From Gyrodactylus bullatarudis (lineage: Eukaryota > Platyhelminthes > Monogenea > Gyrodactylidea > Gyrodactylidae), in NCBI GenBank assembly GCA_012064415.1, contig SSNU01000038.1, positions 285,630-349,629 of the forward strand: a stretch of DNA of 64,000 bases, given 5' to 3'. The notes beneath the pieces are model-generated. The model did not search any database, was not told the origin of the DNA, and was given only the letters and a program-made list of their open reading frames with translations. Both the position numbers and the translations under genes were made by a program. How positions within the stretch are numbered: position 1 is the stretch's first letter; each line of letters starts with the position of its first letter. Positions 45,885 through 57,400 of this stretch are shown in pieces.

Positions 45885-47394
45885 ATGAATCCTAAAGAAA
45901 GGTTCTATCAAATTTTAGATGAAAAGAATTATGCTAAAAATTCTCAAATCTTACCTGAGCAAGAATACAACTGTTTATTAGATAAGATCAAATATGCTCA
46001 TGCAGGTCAAAAACTAAAGCCTGAACACTACAGGCTTAAGAGGAAATTTAATTACCAGACAATCGATGGTGTATCTAAAATAATTTCAAACGTCGAAAAT
46101 GACAATGTTATCAAATACTATGCAAAGAGAGAGGATATTTATGATATAATTTTAGAATGTCATTTAAGAATGGGACATGCAAAATCAAAAATTACTAAAT
46201 CCGAAGTCGACTCTAAATACAAGAACATTTCGATGGATCAGATAAAAAATTTTATTTCTCTCTGCGATCATTGTATGAAAAATCTTCCAAAGCAAAATAA
46301 AGGTTTGGTTGTCAAACCTATTTTATCAAAAAATTTCAATTCCCGAGCTCAGATGGATCTGATTGATTACCAATCATCGCCGGACAACGAATTCAAGTTT
46401 ATATTAGTGGTTCAAGATCACTTTACAAAATTTGTTAACTTGCGCCCTTTGAAATCAAAAACAGCAGCGGAAGTGAAATCTAAACTAGTGGAAATATTTT
46501 CTACATTTGGACCTCCTAAAATACTCCAATCAGACAATGGCAGAGAATTCAATAATGCCCTCATAGATTCTCTCACCAATGAATTTCCGGGATTAACTAT
46601 TGTACATGGTCGTCCCAGACACAGTCAATCACAAGGTTCAGTAGAACGTGCTAACAGAGACATTGAGGATATTCTCAAGAGTTGGCTTCATGAAAATAAA
46701 ACTTCTTGCTGGGCAAAGGGCGTGCTCAAAGTTCAGATGATCAAAAATAATAGATATCATCGAACAATAAAATCAACTCCTTATAAAGTATTGTTTGGAG
46801 TAGATTTTATCAACGAAAAAGATGAGTTCTCTGAGGATCATTATGTCAGTTTTGAAGACAACATGGAAATGCTCGAAGGTAATTTAATTCTTATGTAAAT
46901 ATTTTTTAGAATCTCAAGAATTGAATGGAACCCAAAACGATCTAAGAGAGAGAGCAAGAGAAAATCAAATTGTATGCGCAACAAAAATGTTAAAGAACAA
47001 CAAATTGATTCGCGCTGAAGTTGGAGAAAATGTTCTTGTACCAATACCTGAAATCGATAGATCACGAATTGATGACAGAAACTTGCTTGGTGTCGTAACC
47101 GAAATTAAGGAAATCGGCTACTCAGTAGCTTGTGAAAACGGTAATCTTCAAGGTGTATTGGGCTTCGGACAAGTCAAACCAATAAAGGAAAAAATCTTAA
47201 ATATCAAAGATAAGCCTAATGAAGTATTGAGTGTACGAACAGCAAGCTCGAAACAATCTCGTTCAGGTGGGCAAGGTTTTTTTAAGTGCAACTGTACCTC
47301 AGGTTGTAATACAAGGATGTACAAGTGTCGAAAAAACCATGTTACATGCAACTCCAAGTGCCATTCATCCTTAAGCTGCGAAAATAAATGCTGA
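45885..47394 (+). CDS. Ginger integrase/transposase (KRBA2-like), two exons or one frameshift
   Basis: The first frame (45885-46878) has an H2C2 zinc finger (HLRMGHAKSK ... CDHCMKN), then the DDE catalytic core: Asp in AQMDLIDY, Asp in LQSDNGREF, Glu in SQGSVERANRDIE. The second frame (46910-47394) gives a GPY/F-like chromodomain-less tail and a cysteine-rich C-terminus (CNCTSGCNTRMYKCRKNHVT, then CNSKCH). A 31-bp GT...AG stretch (46879-46909) lies between them; removing it restores one frame of about 492 aa. The same architecture occurs in KRBA2 and Ginger2/TDD transposases (family knowledge). All catalytic residues are present, so activity is possible. Confidence 0.82.
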
Positions 47395-47443
47395 AATTTA
47401 AGAAAATTTACACTTAATAAATTTTTAATTATTTTTATATTTT

Positions 47444-47728
47444 ATTTTCTTTATTTGATAATATCAGTCTCACGAAGAAGGAAAGGAACATGGCCTTGGC
47501 AACTTAGTATACAATAGTTCTTCATACCATTATTAGGTACACCATGTTCTTTATGGTTGGCATGTATGTTACTACCCCTCCTATTTTATCAGACGAGAGT
47601 TTTATATAATCATCAGAGTTTTTCTTCATTCAAGATAAGAATTATATATAATGATCAGAGGCTTGATTATTATACATAATCGGCGAAGATTATATATATC
47701 TATCGAGTTCTACAAAATGATTGCAACA
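47444..47728 (-). repeat. Ginger right terminal inverted repeat
   Basis: 285 bp reverse complement of the left repeat, ending GATTGCAACA and followed by the TATA duplication. Confidence 0.9.
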
Positions 47729-47889
47729 TATATATATATAATTTCTAAGTCGGTGTAAGGTCTGAAGAGTGCTGAAGAAAATAAAAGCTTTTATTTACCC
47801 AAATAACTTCGTCGTTCTAACCACCAGCATGACCATTAGTCAGCATCCACTGAATATCTTCGAGGAAATAAGGCAATTAATGTCCCAAA

Positions 47890-47974
47890 ATATTATTTAA
47901 TCAAACCAGGATTAGAGATTGATAAGACCTGGCGAAATATATATTTCTCTTATAAAATTCTTTTTATAAATTAA
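47890..47974 (+). repeat. Outer inverted repeat arm (right), degenerate short-stem-II hammerhead
   Basis: Reverse complement of 44800-44884. It contains upstream CCAGG (47906-47910), core TTGATAA (47919-47925), GACCTGGC (47926-47933) and GAAA (47934-47937), homologous to the hammerheads at 9346 and 13860 but with two core changes, so probably inactive. Confidence 0.65.
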
Positions 47975-48443
47975 CCAATGATGAATATCTCCATGGGTCA
48001 TTCGGACGTACATGGAGACGTATATGTAAGTATACGTGAATATTTAACTAATAATAATTCTTTAGTTGTACTTACAGGTATACCCCAGAGATAGATGTGG
48101 AAAATTAATCGCCTCGTTTCTGAGGTTTCTCTACCCCCGCCGAAATATATGTATATGAAAAATTTCACATCATTACTTGAAAGTAGGCATAAAACCGTTT
48201 CAAGCAAAAAAATAGTTTCGGTTAATTTTTAGACAATTCAAAGATTTTAATTTCTAGATCATAACCGTACAATGAACTGCATACCTAAGATTAAAAATAA
48301 CCATTCTATCATCAATTAAAGTTGATCATGCAATTGTGAAAACATTTTCTTGATTATCATTTCTCTTTTTTCCTCAAAAATATCTAGTCTATTAATTCAG
48401 GATCTTAACAATTGTAGCTAGATCATAATGAATTTGAACTTAC

Positions 48444-51400
48444 CATGAGAGTTTCATCGCCAAAGTCAATCCAAAGAATGTTGGGGGCATAGTCGCTTGT
48501 CGATTTAAGACATTCATATGGATAATGCCAGAGGAGAGGACCAAGATTTTTCCGATTTAAACTGGAGGCTAAATAGAGTGGTAAATTAGACTGAATTTCT
48601 AGGAATTTAGATTAGATCACTGGTGGTGATTAAACATCTTTTTGAAGGTATTTTATTCTAGATATAAAATTCAGATGTAAAATTTTACGTTGATGCGGTA
48701 TTTAAAAAATATTCGCTTCTCTGTGAGCTGAGATATTGGGAAATATTTCGAAAAACCCCTCTTAAAATTTTGGAATTTAATACAATATTAAAATTATTTG
48801 AAAATTAAAATTTGATATCAACTGAAAGTAGAACAAGTTTTGAACGCAATAGTTGGCATTTCAAAAGAAGCTGTAGAAAATAAATTTTGCGAATATTTTG
48901 GCACAAAAATCCAATTTTCTGCTGAACGAAAAAAGATATACCAAATTTTATCTGAGTTTACTGTAGGAAATTTAATCCTCTAGCTTTCTTAGAAGATACA
49001 TTTTTTGGAATTATGCTAACTTATGGTAGATTTTTGTTAGTTTGTAGTATCAGGTTTTCTCAAATTTTATGAATTCTCTCCTTTGGTTGGTTCATTCAGT
49101 GATTCTTGTTTTAACCAAAAAAAGAGAGAATTTCTTATTAATCATGATCTGCACTAAAACTCGAAGATCATAACTGTTTTTATAGTAATAGAATATGATT
49201 TTTATCGGAAAATTCATTCAAGATAGATTTCATTTAATAAAATCTTATTAAGATACTAAATACAGCCTACTACTTTTATAAAATTCAAGGAAAAGATAAT
49301 TTTCTAGAGTGATGAAAACAAGAACAAATGCTTTGTTTTTTATCTTTCCCATTATTCATTGTTGCTAAATTATTATCAAGAGTTTCTCAATTATTTGTAT
49401 GAAAATGCATTCCAAAGAGTGTATATATTTTGTTAATATAGGAATAAAATTTGATGTCGGTGAATTAATGGCATGAATAGGGAAAATCATGAATAATTCC
49501 ATAGAGATATATAAAATTTATTCCTAATCCAAAGTGCTTGAGTTAATCCGATAGTTTCCCTAACGCTTTTAATGATTAAGAGGGAAGTCTTAAGAAATTT
49601 CGGACTTGATCAAATAATTTGGACCTATAAAATAAAAATCCCTGATTAGTCAATAGTTCCTCGGCTTCTCATTAGTTGAAATTTCAAGATCTGGTTTTTA
49701 CAGTAGAATGAGTGCACAGAGTAGAGTAAGTTTCGTCCTAATTGCTTATCCGGAAATTTCCCAAATGAAATTTAAACAAAATACCAAGTTTTGAGTCATA
49801 AAACTGTTAGAAGAACATATGAGATTACGAAAAAGATGGCAAGATCCTGTTGTAAATTCTATCGTAGAAAAGGCATCTTTCTATGATTTAGGCCTTGAAT
49901 TCTTCTAAATTACTCCTTTGATCGAAAGAAACGTTTTTCAATGATCTATTTTTTCGTATAGACGTTATTATTATTATGACCTATGATCTGAAAGCAGTAT
50001 AAATGGAAGAATTTCAAAGTTTTAAAAATACAAGTTTAAAATTTATATTTTTTATTTGTAAAATTTATCAACTTTCAACAATTCCGGATTTTTTCCGAAA
50101 ATTTTCCAGGTTGAACCGTTACAGTGGAGCCCTGCTTTTCTTATGAAAATTTGTAATTGCATGATAACCTCGGCTTAAGGCACCCCAGAAAAAGTTTTTT
50201 CAAAAACAGAATATTAGTTCTTGTGATGGAGAGTGTCTCACAACCTTTGCGGTCGGAGTCGAATTCTTATTTTTGGATTTTTTGTAAAAGTCATAAATTT
50301 CCATCAACTAGCTTTAGATTTAATTTCAGTATATTTGATGACTTTTAAATACAAGAACAAGCTAATTCAACATTCTTGCAAGGGAATAAATCAATTTAAT
50401 AGAAGTTTTTAATGTAATCTTTCAAAAAAACTGAATTTTATACATACTTGAAACGTTTTGCTGAGTATTTGCACTTTGTTTCAGATGAAGACTGATCCCC
50501 TTGTCGTAGTGTAACGTTAGTCGACAGTCCTTACTATTCCATCGACAGGTAACTACTACTTCTTTGGCTGTTTCCACAGACTCATGGGAACCGTCAATAA
50601 TAGCCTGACACCAACTATTATACTCGCTGGACATGTAAACTCCAAATGTATGCATTTCGATTCCGTATTTACTGCCTATAAAAAAGAAAAAATATTATAT
50701 ATACAATGTAAGGTATTATTTCAATATTTGATCGTGAATCTACCATAAAAATCTTGCACAGACTACTCAAAAGTAAACTCAGAAGATAAATTTCAAAGTG
50801 TTATTTTTATCACGAAAAATATAATCTGCCTGGTTTTTTTTGAATCATGCTTTGACCGCGCTTTCGAAGCTCGATAAATCCGACCTTATCGGTATTATCA
50901 ACTTTCTCATAACTGTAATTTCTAATTATAATTATCATATTCTCTCGTTATATAATAAAAAAAAAGAATTGGTCCACCAAAAAAAGAGGGATTGACCAAC
51001 CAAAGTTGAAAGAGCTCATCAGTGATGAGTATGCCCGAAATAAAGGCCTTATTTGTGAAATAACTGGCATCATCTTCTTTATTCAATATTACTCATTCCA
51101 CTGAATCACCTGTTACCGCTGTTAAAACCTCTTTCCTTGGTGTTGCTGCCGCTCAGCCTGATAAATCTATTAGATATGAAGTTGGGAACCTATGATTTTT
51201 TTTACAAAACTAGATTTTTTCATCGAAAATTCGAATATGTAATAGATTTTTTGGAATCTTTTTCATGTTTCCTACTTCTACTTTTTGAAACTAATGGTAA
51301 ATTGGAAAAGTGATCTAATTCTGGTGTAAAAATATCAAGCAGATTTTTTATTAAGTGTCAGCCTAGAAAAATTGAACTAACTCCTCACATGAGATATCGA

Positions 51401-54400
51401 TCGACGCAGAATTTAAATTTTAATCCAATCGCGAAAAAATTAATAGGATAACGTTTATGGTTTTTGCGAAAATTATTAAAACTTGGAATTTTCGTTTTTT
51501 CTAATTATTTCAAAAATAATAATAGGTAATTTTTCAGATCTGAGAACAGATTTGAAATCAGCGCTAAAGTTTACACCAGTTTACATCACTTTTCTCATTA
51601 ACTTTAATTTTGAATTTTTCATAACCTGCTGTGGCCCATATCGATTTCTGATACACCAAAACTGGGGCACAACTGTATCTTCAAAATAATACATTTTAAG
51701 ACCTCATGAATTTGAATCTTGATGCCATAAATTGTTTTCAGAACTGAGAGAATAGCTGGTTAAAATAAGCTCCGTTTAACCAGGTTCATTAGCTAACGGA
51801 TGTCAGTCCAACGAAACTTTCTACTGCCTGGCGCCCTCTAAAGGATTCATGTTTTTACGGAACCTCTTCTGATGATATAATAATGATGCGTTTCATCGCC
51901 CGCGGACGCATCCTCTCAGCATATCAAATACAACATGGCAGTTGAACTCGTAAGTACTCCATATCTCAAATATTCCAAGACAACGCTTCTGGTTAAAAAC
52001 CCTATTATTTTTCTTATTTGAATGGCTATAACTGTGAGTTGAAACTAAAAAGATCATTCAAATGCAGTCTGTTCAATGTGGAAACTATATCGATTTTTCT
52101 AAGAAGAAAATTAGACAGAAATTGTTATATTTAAACAAAAAAGTTTTGAAAATCTTTTGGGAATATTTAAGAATATTTGTTTTACTCCTAGAAATAATCT
52201 GTTCATAATCCAGGATTAGGGAAAGAGTAAGAAAAGTTAACTGCGCAGTTAACTGATGATCTAATTATTGGCATTTATTGCTATCAAGATATGATTTCGG
52301 AATGGAATCCTCAGTTACAGTCAATTTTTCAATGACTCAAAATTAGAAGATTAACTTCTTTTGAAGACAGCAAATTTCTCTTAACCGAATTCGAATGATG
52401 ATCCGAATACCTCCAATCTTCGAAATTGATAAAAATTTTGAGTCCAAACGTTCAAATAGTTTTTCTTACTTATCGATCCACGCAGATCATAATTATTGTA
52501 TTTGTTTTCCCTCAAAAAACTGCAATAAAGCTATGACAGGTTTGGAGGTTCTATGTTAAAATTTTATTTTTGGTAGGACTTGAGATGATATCTTGAAATC
52601 AATCGCAAGAATTGTTGAATTTGATCATATATCATTGGAATAAAATTTTCAAGAAATATTTTGAAAGTTTCTTTCAACTATAGTTACGCCAATAAAATAT
52701 TGAATAATCGATTGTTCGCGCAAATTATCACGTACATACATTTCATTTTTCTATTAAATTATACCTAGGCAATTATACCTTTTGCAGGTCATTTTGAGAG
52801 AAAGTGTTGAACAAACTGCTGGATAATTGTTTTCATTATAAAGATATACAAAATGGAGTATAAATGTAGTGTAATTACATAGAAGTATATGTACAACAGT
52901 CCATCCTGATGTATAAGTAATGGTATGACGGATTAATTAACAGTACTGTGACTAAAAAATAAACTCAAATCAAAAAGAAAGTTTATATTTCAATTTGAGA
53001 ACATTATTTATTCGATCAAATCTTGTTTATTCATTATAATAGGAAAATATTTTTCAACATGTATGGCACATTGAGAAATTGTAGCTGGAGATAACTGTCT
53101 TATAGCTCGTTCAGCCCCAATTTCTAAAATTCTCATGTTATATTCATATTTTGAAAGATCACCTCCAGTTCTTGAATAATCGATAATATCTTGTCTTCTC
53201 CCATTCAAATAGCTTTTTACTTGGCTTTTAAATGAGCTCCAAACCTTTTCAATTGGATTTATTAGGTAGGAATAAGGAGCTAGCAATTACGAGAATACAG
53301 GGAAAAAGACCATCATTCTGACATTTTTCCTTCAAATAAATGAGATAATCTTTGAAACCGTCTTTTTTCAAGCTTCCTCTTTTAATTTTGAAGTCAATTA
53401 ACCTTTGATTTGAAATTACTCCATATACAATGGAGATTCTGACCTTTGGAGTTTGTGTTAACCACGATCTTGAACAGTATAAATTAAAGTTTGTTTCGTC
53501 TTGATAAAGGATTATTCTCCCTTCAGCTCTGTGTTCGAATAATATTTCCAAATATTCGAATCTTTTCTGTTTATTATCTTCAGTGTTAATATNNNNNNNN
53601 NNNNNNNNNNNNNNNNNNNNNNNNNNNNNNNNNNNNNNNNNNNNNNNNNNNNNNNNNNNNNNNNNNNNNNNNNNNNNNNNNNNNNNNNNNNNNNNNNNNN
53701 NNNNNNNNNNNNNNNNNNNNNNNNNNNNNNNNNNNNNNNNNNNNNNNNNNNNNNNNNNNNNNNNNNNNNNNNNNNNNNNNNNNNNNNNNNNNNNNNNNNN
53801 NNNNNNNNNNNNNNNNNNNNNNNNNNNNNNNNNNNNNNNNNNNNNNNNNNNNNNNNNNNNNNNNNNNNNNNNNNNNNNNNNNNNNNNNNNNNNNNNNNNN
53901 NNNNNNNNNNNNNNNNNNNNNNNNNNNNNNNNNNNNNNNNNNNNNNNNNNNNNNNNNNNNNNNNNNNNNNNNNNNNNNNNNNNNNNNNNNNNNNNNNNNN
54001 NNNNNNNNNNNNNNNNNNNNNNNNNNNNNNNNNNNNNNNNNNNNNNNNNNNNNNNNNNNNNNNNNNNNNNNNNNNNNNNNNNNNNNNNNNNNNNNNNNNN
54101 NNNNNNNNNNNNNNNNNNNNNNNNNNNNNNNNNNNNNNNNNNNNNNNNNNNNNNNNNNNNNNNNNNNNNNNNNNNNNNNNNNNNNNNNNNNNNNNNNNNN
54201 NNNNNNNNNNNNNNNNNNNNNNNNNNNNNNNNNNNNNNNNNNNNNNNNNNNNNNNNNNNNNNNNNNNNNNNNNNNNNNNNNNNNNNNNNNNNNNNNNNNN
54301 NNNNNNNNNNNNNNNNNNNNNNNNNNNNNNNNNNNNNNNNNNNNNNNNNNNNNNNNNNNNNNNNNNNNNNNNNNNNNNNNNNNNNNNNNNNNNNNNNNNN

Positions 54401-57400
54401 NNNNNNNNNNNNNNNNNNNNNNAGAGTGAGTTTAACGATTGACCTTAAAATTTTACGTTGAGACATATAAATAAACCCCCCTTTTAACGACTTGTAAAAT
54501 GAAAACAATTATCTAGCAGTTTGTTCAACACTTTCTCTCAAAATGACCTGCAAAAGGTATAGTTAATTTCTCTAAATGATTTTGATCAATTAGTAACTCC
54601 AGTTATGGGAAAATTCGAATTTTTCGTTTTTTTGCAAATATCTCCGACACTGAATTAGATTTTAATTATGTCGAATGTTTGAGTCAGATTGAAAAAATGA
54701 CAATTGATTGTATCACGTTGAAAATAATCAATAAGTGCTATTAGATGTACTTTTATTATGAGGATATACAACAATTTCAAACAGAAACGAATTGTTCTTT
54801 CAAAATGGGATTTTATCGAAAAGAATTTGTATTAGATTCTGCGAAGATAATGCAGATTAATTGAATAAATTAAATGCGCAGATTAAAGTAAAGAGGTACA
54901 TTCCTTATCTTTGTAGAATTCTGCCCTTTTTCAACCTTGTAACCTCTCGGTGAACTTTAACTGATATTTTGTTTTATCCCTTGATTAATTGCAAATTTCA
55001 GAGAGAACAAATTTCTGATAACAACAAAATGAGCTGATGAACTGAAAGGGTTAACACCAATTTTTCCAGATCTGAATGAATTGTTTTGTTTACTATTTAG
55101 GTAAAAATGAAAATTTCATTCATCTTTTTTCAAAATTTTCAAATATAAATTTGGAAATGAATTCAAAGATCAAGTAAAACATTTTATTGTTTATCCAAAC
55201 TTTTAAGGATTGTAGAACCAACTCAGGTCATGATCGTCTTTGGGAGAACAATGTTGAGAATGTAAATTATTAATTTATTAAAAACTAGGAATTTCTTTTA
55301 TCAGTCATGTGAAATTATCAACTTGATCCCTAGAATATAATCAACTATTAAAATGTTTTATAATCAAAACATGGGTGAACGAGATCAGAATTATTCTCAA
55401 GAGGGATCATCTGAATAATTTTTCCAAGTGATCATCTAGAGATTTCAAGAGATTACAATGATTTAATAAGAATATAAAGTTAGTTGAGAATCTCAACTTG
55501 AGATGAATATAAGGATTTATTCTGTCTACAAAAAAACAACTCCGCATGGTCAGGAACAAAATTATCTTTGGAGCCAATAAATGGTTTAAAGAAAATAGAA
55601 TTCCGAAGAAGAGATTTATCAGTAGGGCCACAAAAATATGTTCGAAAAAATTTCTCAAAATATGTATTTAAAATTTTGAAATTATGTATTTTTATGTAAG
55701 AAATCTTTTTTATAAATTTTGACACATTTCAAACATAATTTGGTTATTATATAACTATATTTTTTATATAATTTCTATTAAACACAGTTCAGGTAGACAA
55801 TAATAGAATTAATCTTTGAAAATTGTTTCAAAATTTTTTTAAACATAGGATACAATCGGAACCGATACTCAATGGCCAGTGGCCACCCTCTTTTGAGAAA
55901 CTCTGATATTTTTGAACCATTCTTGGTCTATTTCTACTGAAATGAATATAATAACATGTAAAGGTAGGATAAGATGAGGTTTTTTACAAAGAAGTAGATT
56001 GAATTTTCTGAATTTCATCCAATTTTGTTAGTATATTTTACTTTTTATTCAATCAAATACACCTATTTAATATGAAGATGGGAATTTATGATTTTTACAA
56101 AATTATGAAGTTTTTCATCAAGAAATCGAATTTGATCGAGATTTTTTGGAATCTAGGATCTGAAGAAAAAAAATTTAGAAAAAATCAAATTTTAAGAAAG
56201 TTATAGCATATTTCAAATCTAGCGATGGCGCCGAATTTCCATTTTTTTGAACTTTGAGATGATAACTTTTGTTGATTTAAAAGTGAGAGAGTGATCAAAA
56301 GTTTATTTTTAGGATCACGATTAGTCAAAGAAATCAAATATGCTGATTCAGATTTTGAGAATCCACCCATCTTCGTGTGAAAATCGAATTTTGATTTTTT
56401 GAACATTTTCATCACTTGGAAATCGATGAAATTTTGATGATTCAAGATCCCTGGAAATTGGCGAGTGCATTCAAATTTTTATGGTCATAATCGGTTTCTT
56501 TGACTAATCATGATCCTAAAAATCAACTTTTGATCACTCTCTCACTTTTAGATCAACAAAAATTATTAACTCAAAGTTCAAAAAAATGGAAAAAGCAACT
56601 GGGCTAAAATTTGAAATATGTAAATTTTTTGCCCTATCTATAAGTAAAAAAATTTACTATTAAATTTTAATTTCGAAGATTTAAAGCAATTCGGATAGTC
56701 GTTATGTGAAGAATTCGAAATTGGCCTGTAAAATTTTAAAAAATACATGGTGATATTGGAAAAATACTTGTCTTCCCGACTATCCGGAGGAGAATATTGA
56801 TAATAGTAAACTGACATCATCAAATTTCAACTCGTTTTAGATGTCTACCAATGTGTAAAGAGGAATGAAAAAATATTCACTTAGAGCATATGGCTATCGA
56901 AAAGTTTGAAAGACCTAAGCATAAGCATTCTATATTATTGTGACACAATTTTTATGATAAATCAATAACTGATTGTTTTATTGAGCAGTTTAAGTAAGAG
57001 AATTATTTAACCTTCTACAGAATTATGCAAACATTATCTTAATCAGAATCATTCAAGACATGTTCGTAAATTATTTGATTGACCTCAAACATTACATGAT
57101 TTGACCAGAATCGATAGAAGCAGCTTCCATTAAAGTCCACAAAGAAATGCATGGTTAAGTCGAAAAAGACCCAGCAAACTAGAGTTTATTATTTTTTCAT
57201 GTACTTTAATAATTCTGTTTGGAAATAAACATAAATTTTCTTGATCAAGTTAAAGAACATAATCATTATTAAGGAATATTGTCTGCTCTAACGATTTATG
57301 AGCGAATAAAGGTTTTAAAATTTAGTTCATTGTAAATCAGGGATCTGGAGTGCACTTTATACTACAAAACTTTTAGCCAATAATAATCCATCATTAAAGT

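Larger units (their letters stand above)
45578..47728 (+). mobile_element. Ginger-type DNA transposon with gypsy-like integrase
   Basis: Two 285-bp terminal inverted repeats (45578-45862 and 47444-47728) start TGTTGCAATCATTTTG and are almost identical. A 4-bp target duplication TATA flanks the ends (45574-45577 and 47729-47732). The only gene is an integrase-like transposase. Long TIRs, TG start, 4-bp duplication and gypsy-type integrase fit the Ginger superfamily of cut-and-paste transposons (family knowledge). The 2151-bp copy looks complete and young, because its two TIRs barely differ. Confidence 0.88.
52778..54559 (-). mobile_element. IS630/Tc1-mariner-superfamily DNA transposon with assembly gap
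   Basis: Terminal inverted repeats of about 60 bp at 52778-52838 and 54500-54559 start TACCTTTTGCAGGTCATTTT. TA flanks both ends, as expected for this superfamily. The interior encodes a DDE_3-type transposase on the minus strand, interrupted by the N run 53593-54422. The terminal TACCTTTTGCAG is shared with the degenerate copy in a BRPF intron. Confidence 0.82.

Noticed and set aside
53583..54461. Plus-strand frame across the N run
   Set aside because: It is open only because the sequence is N.
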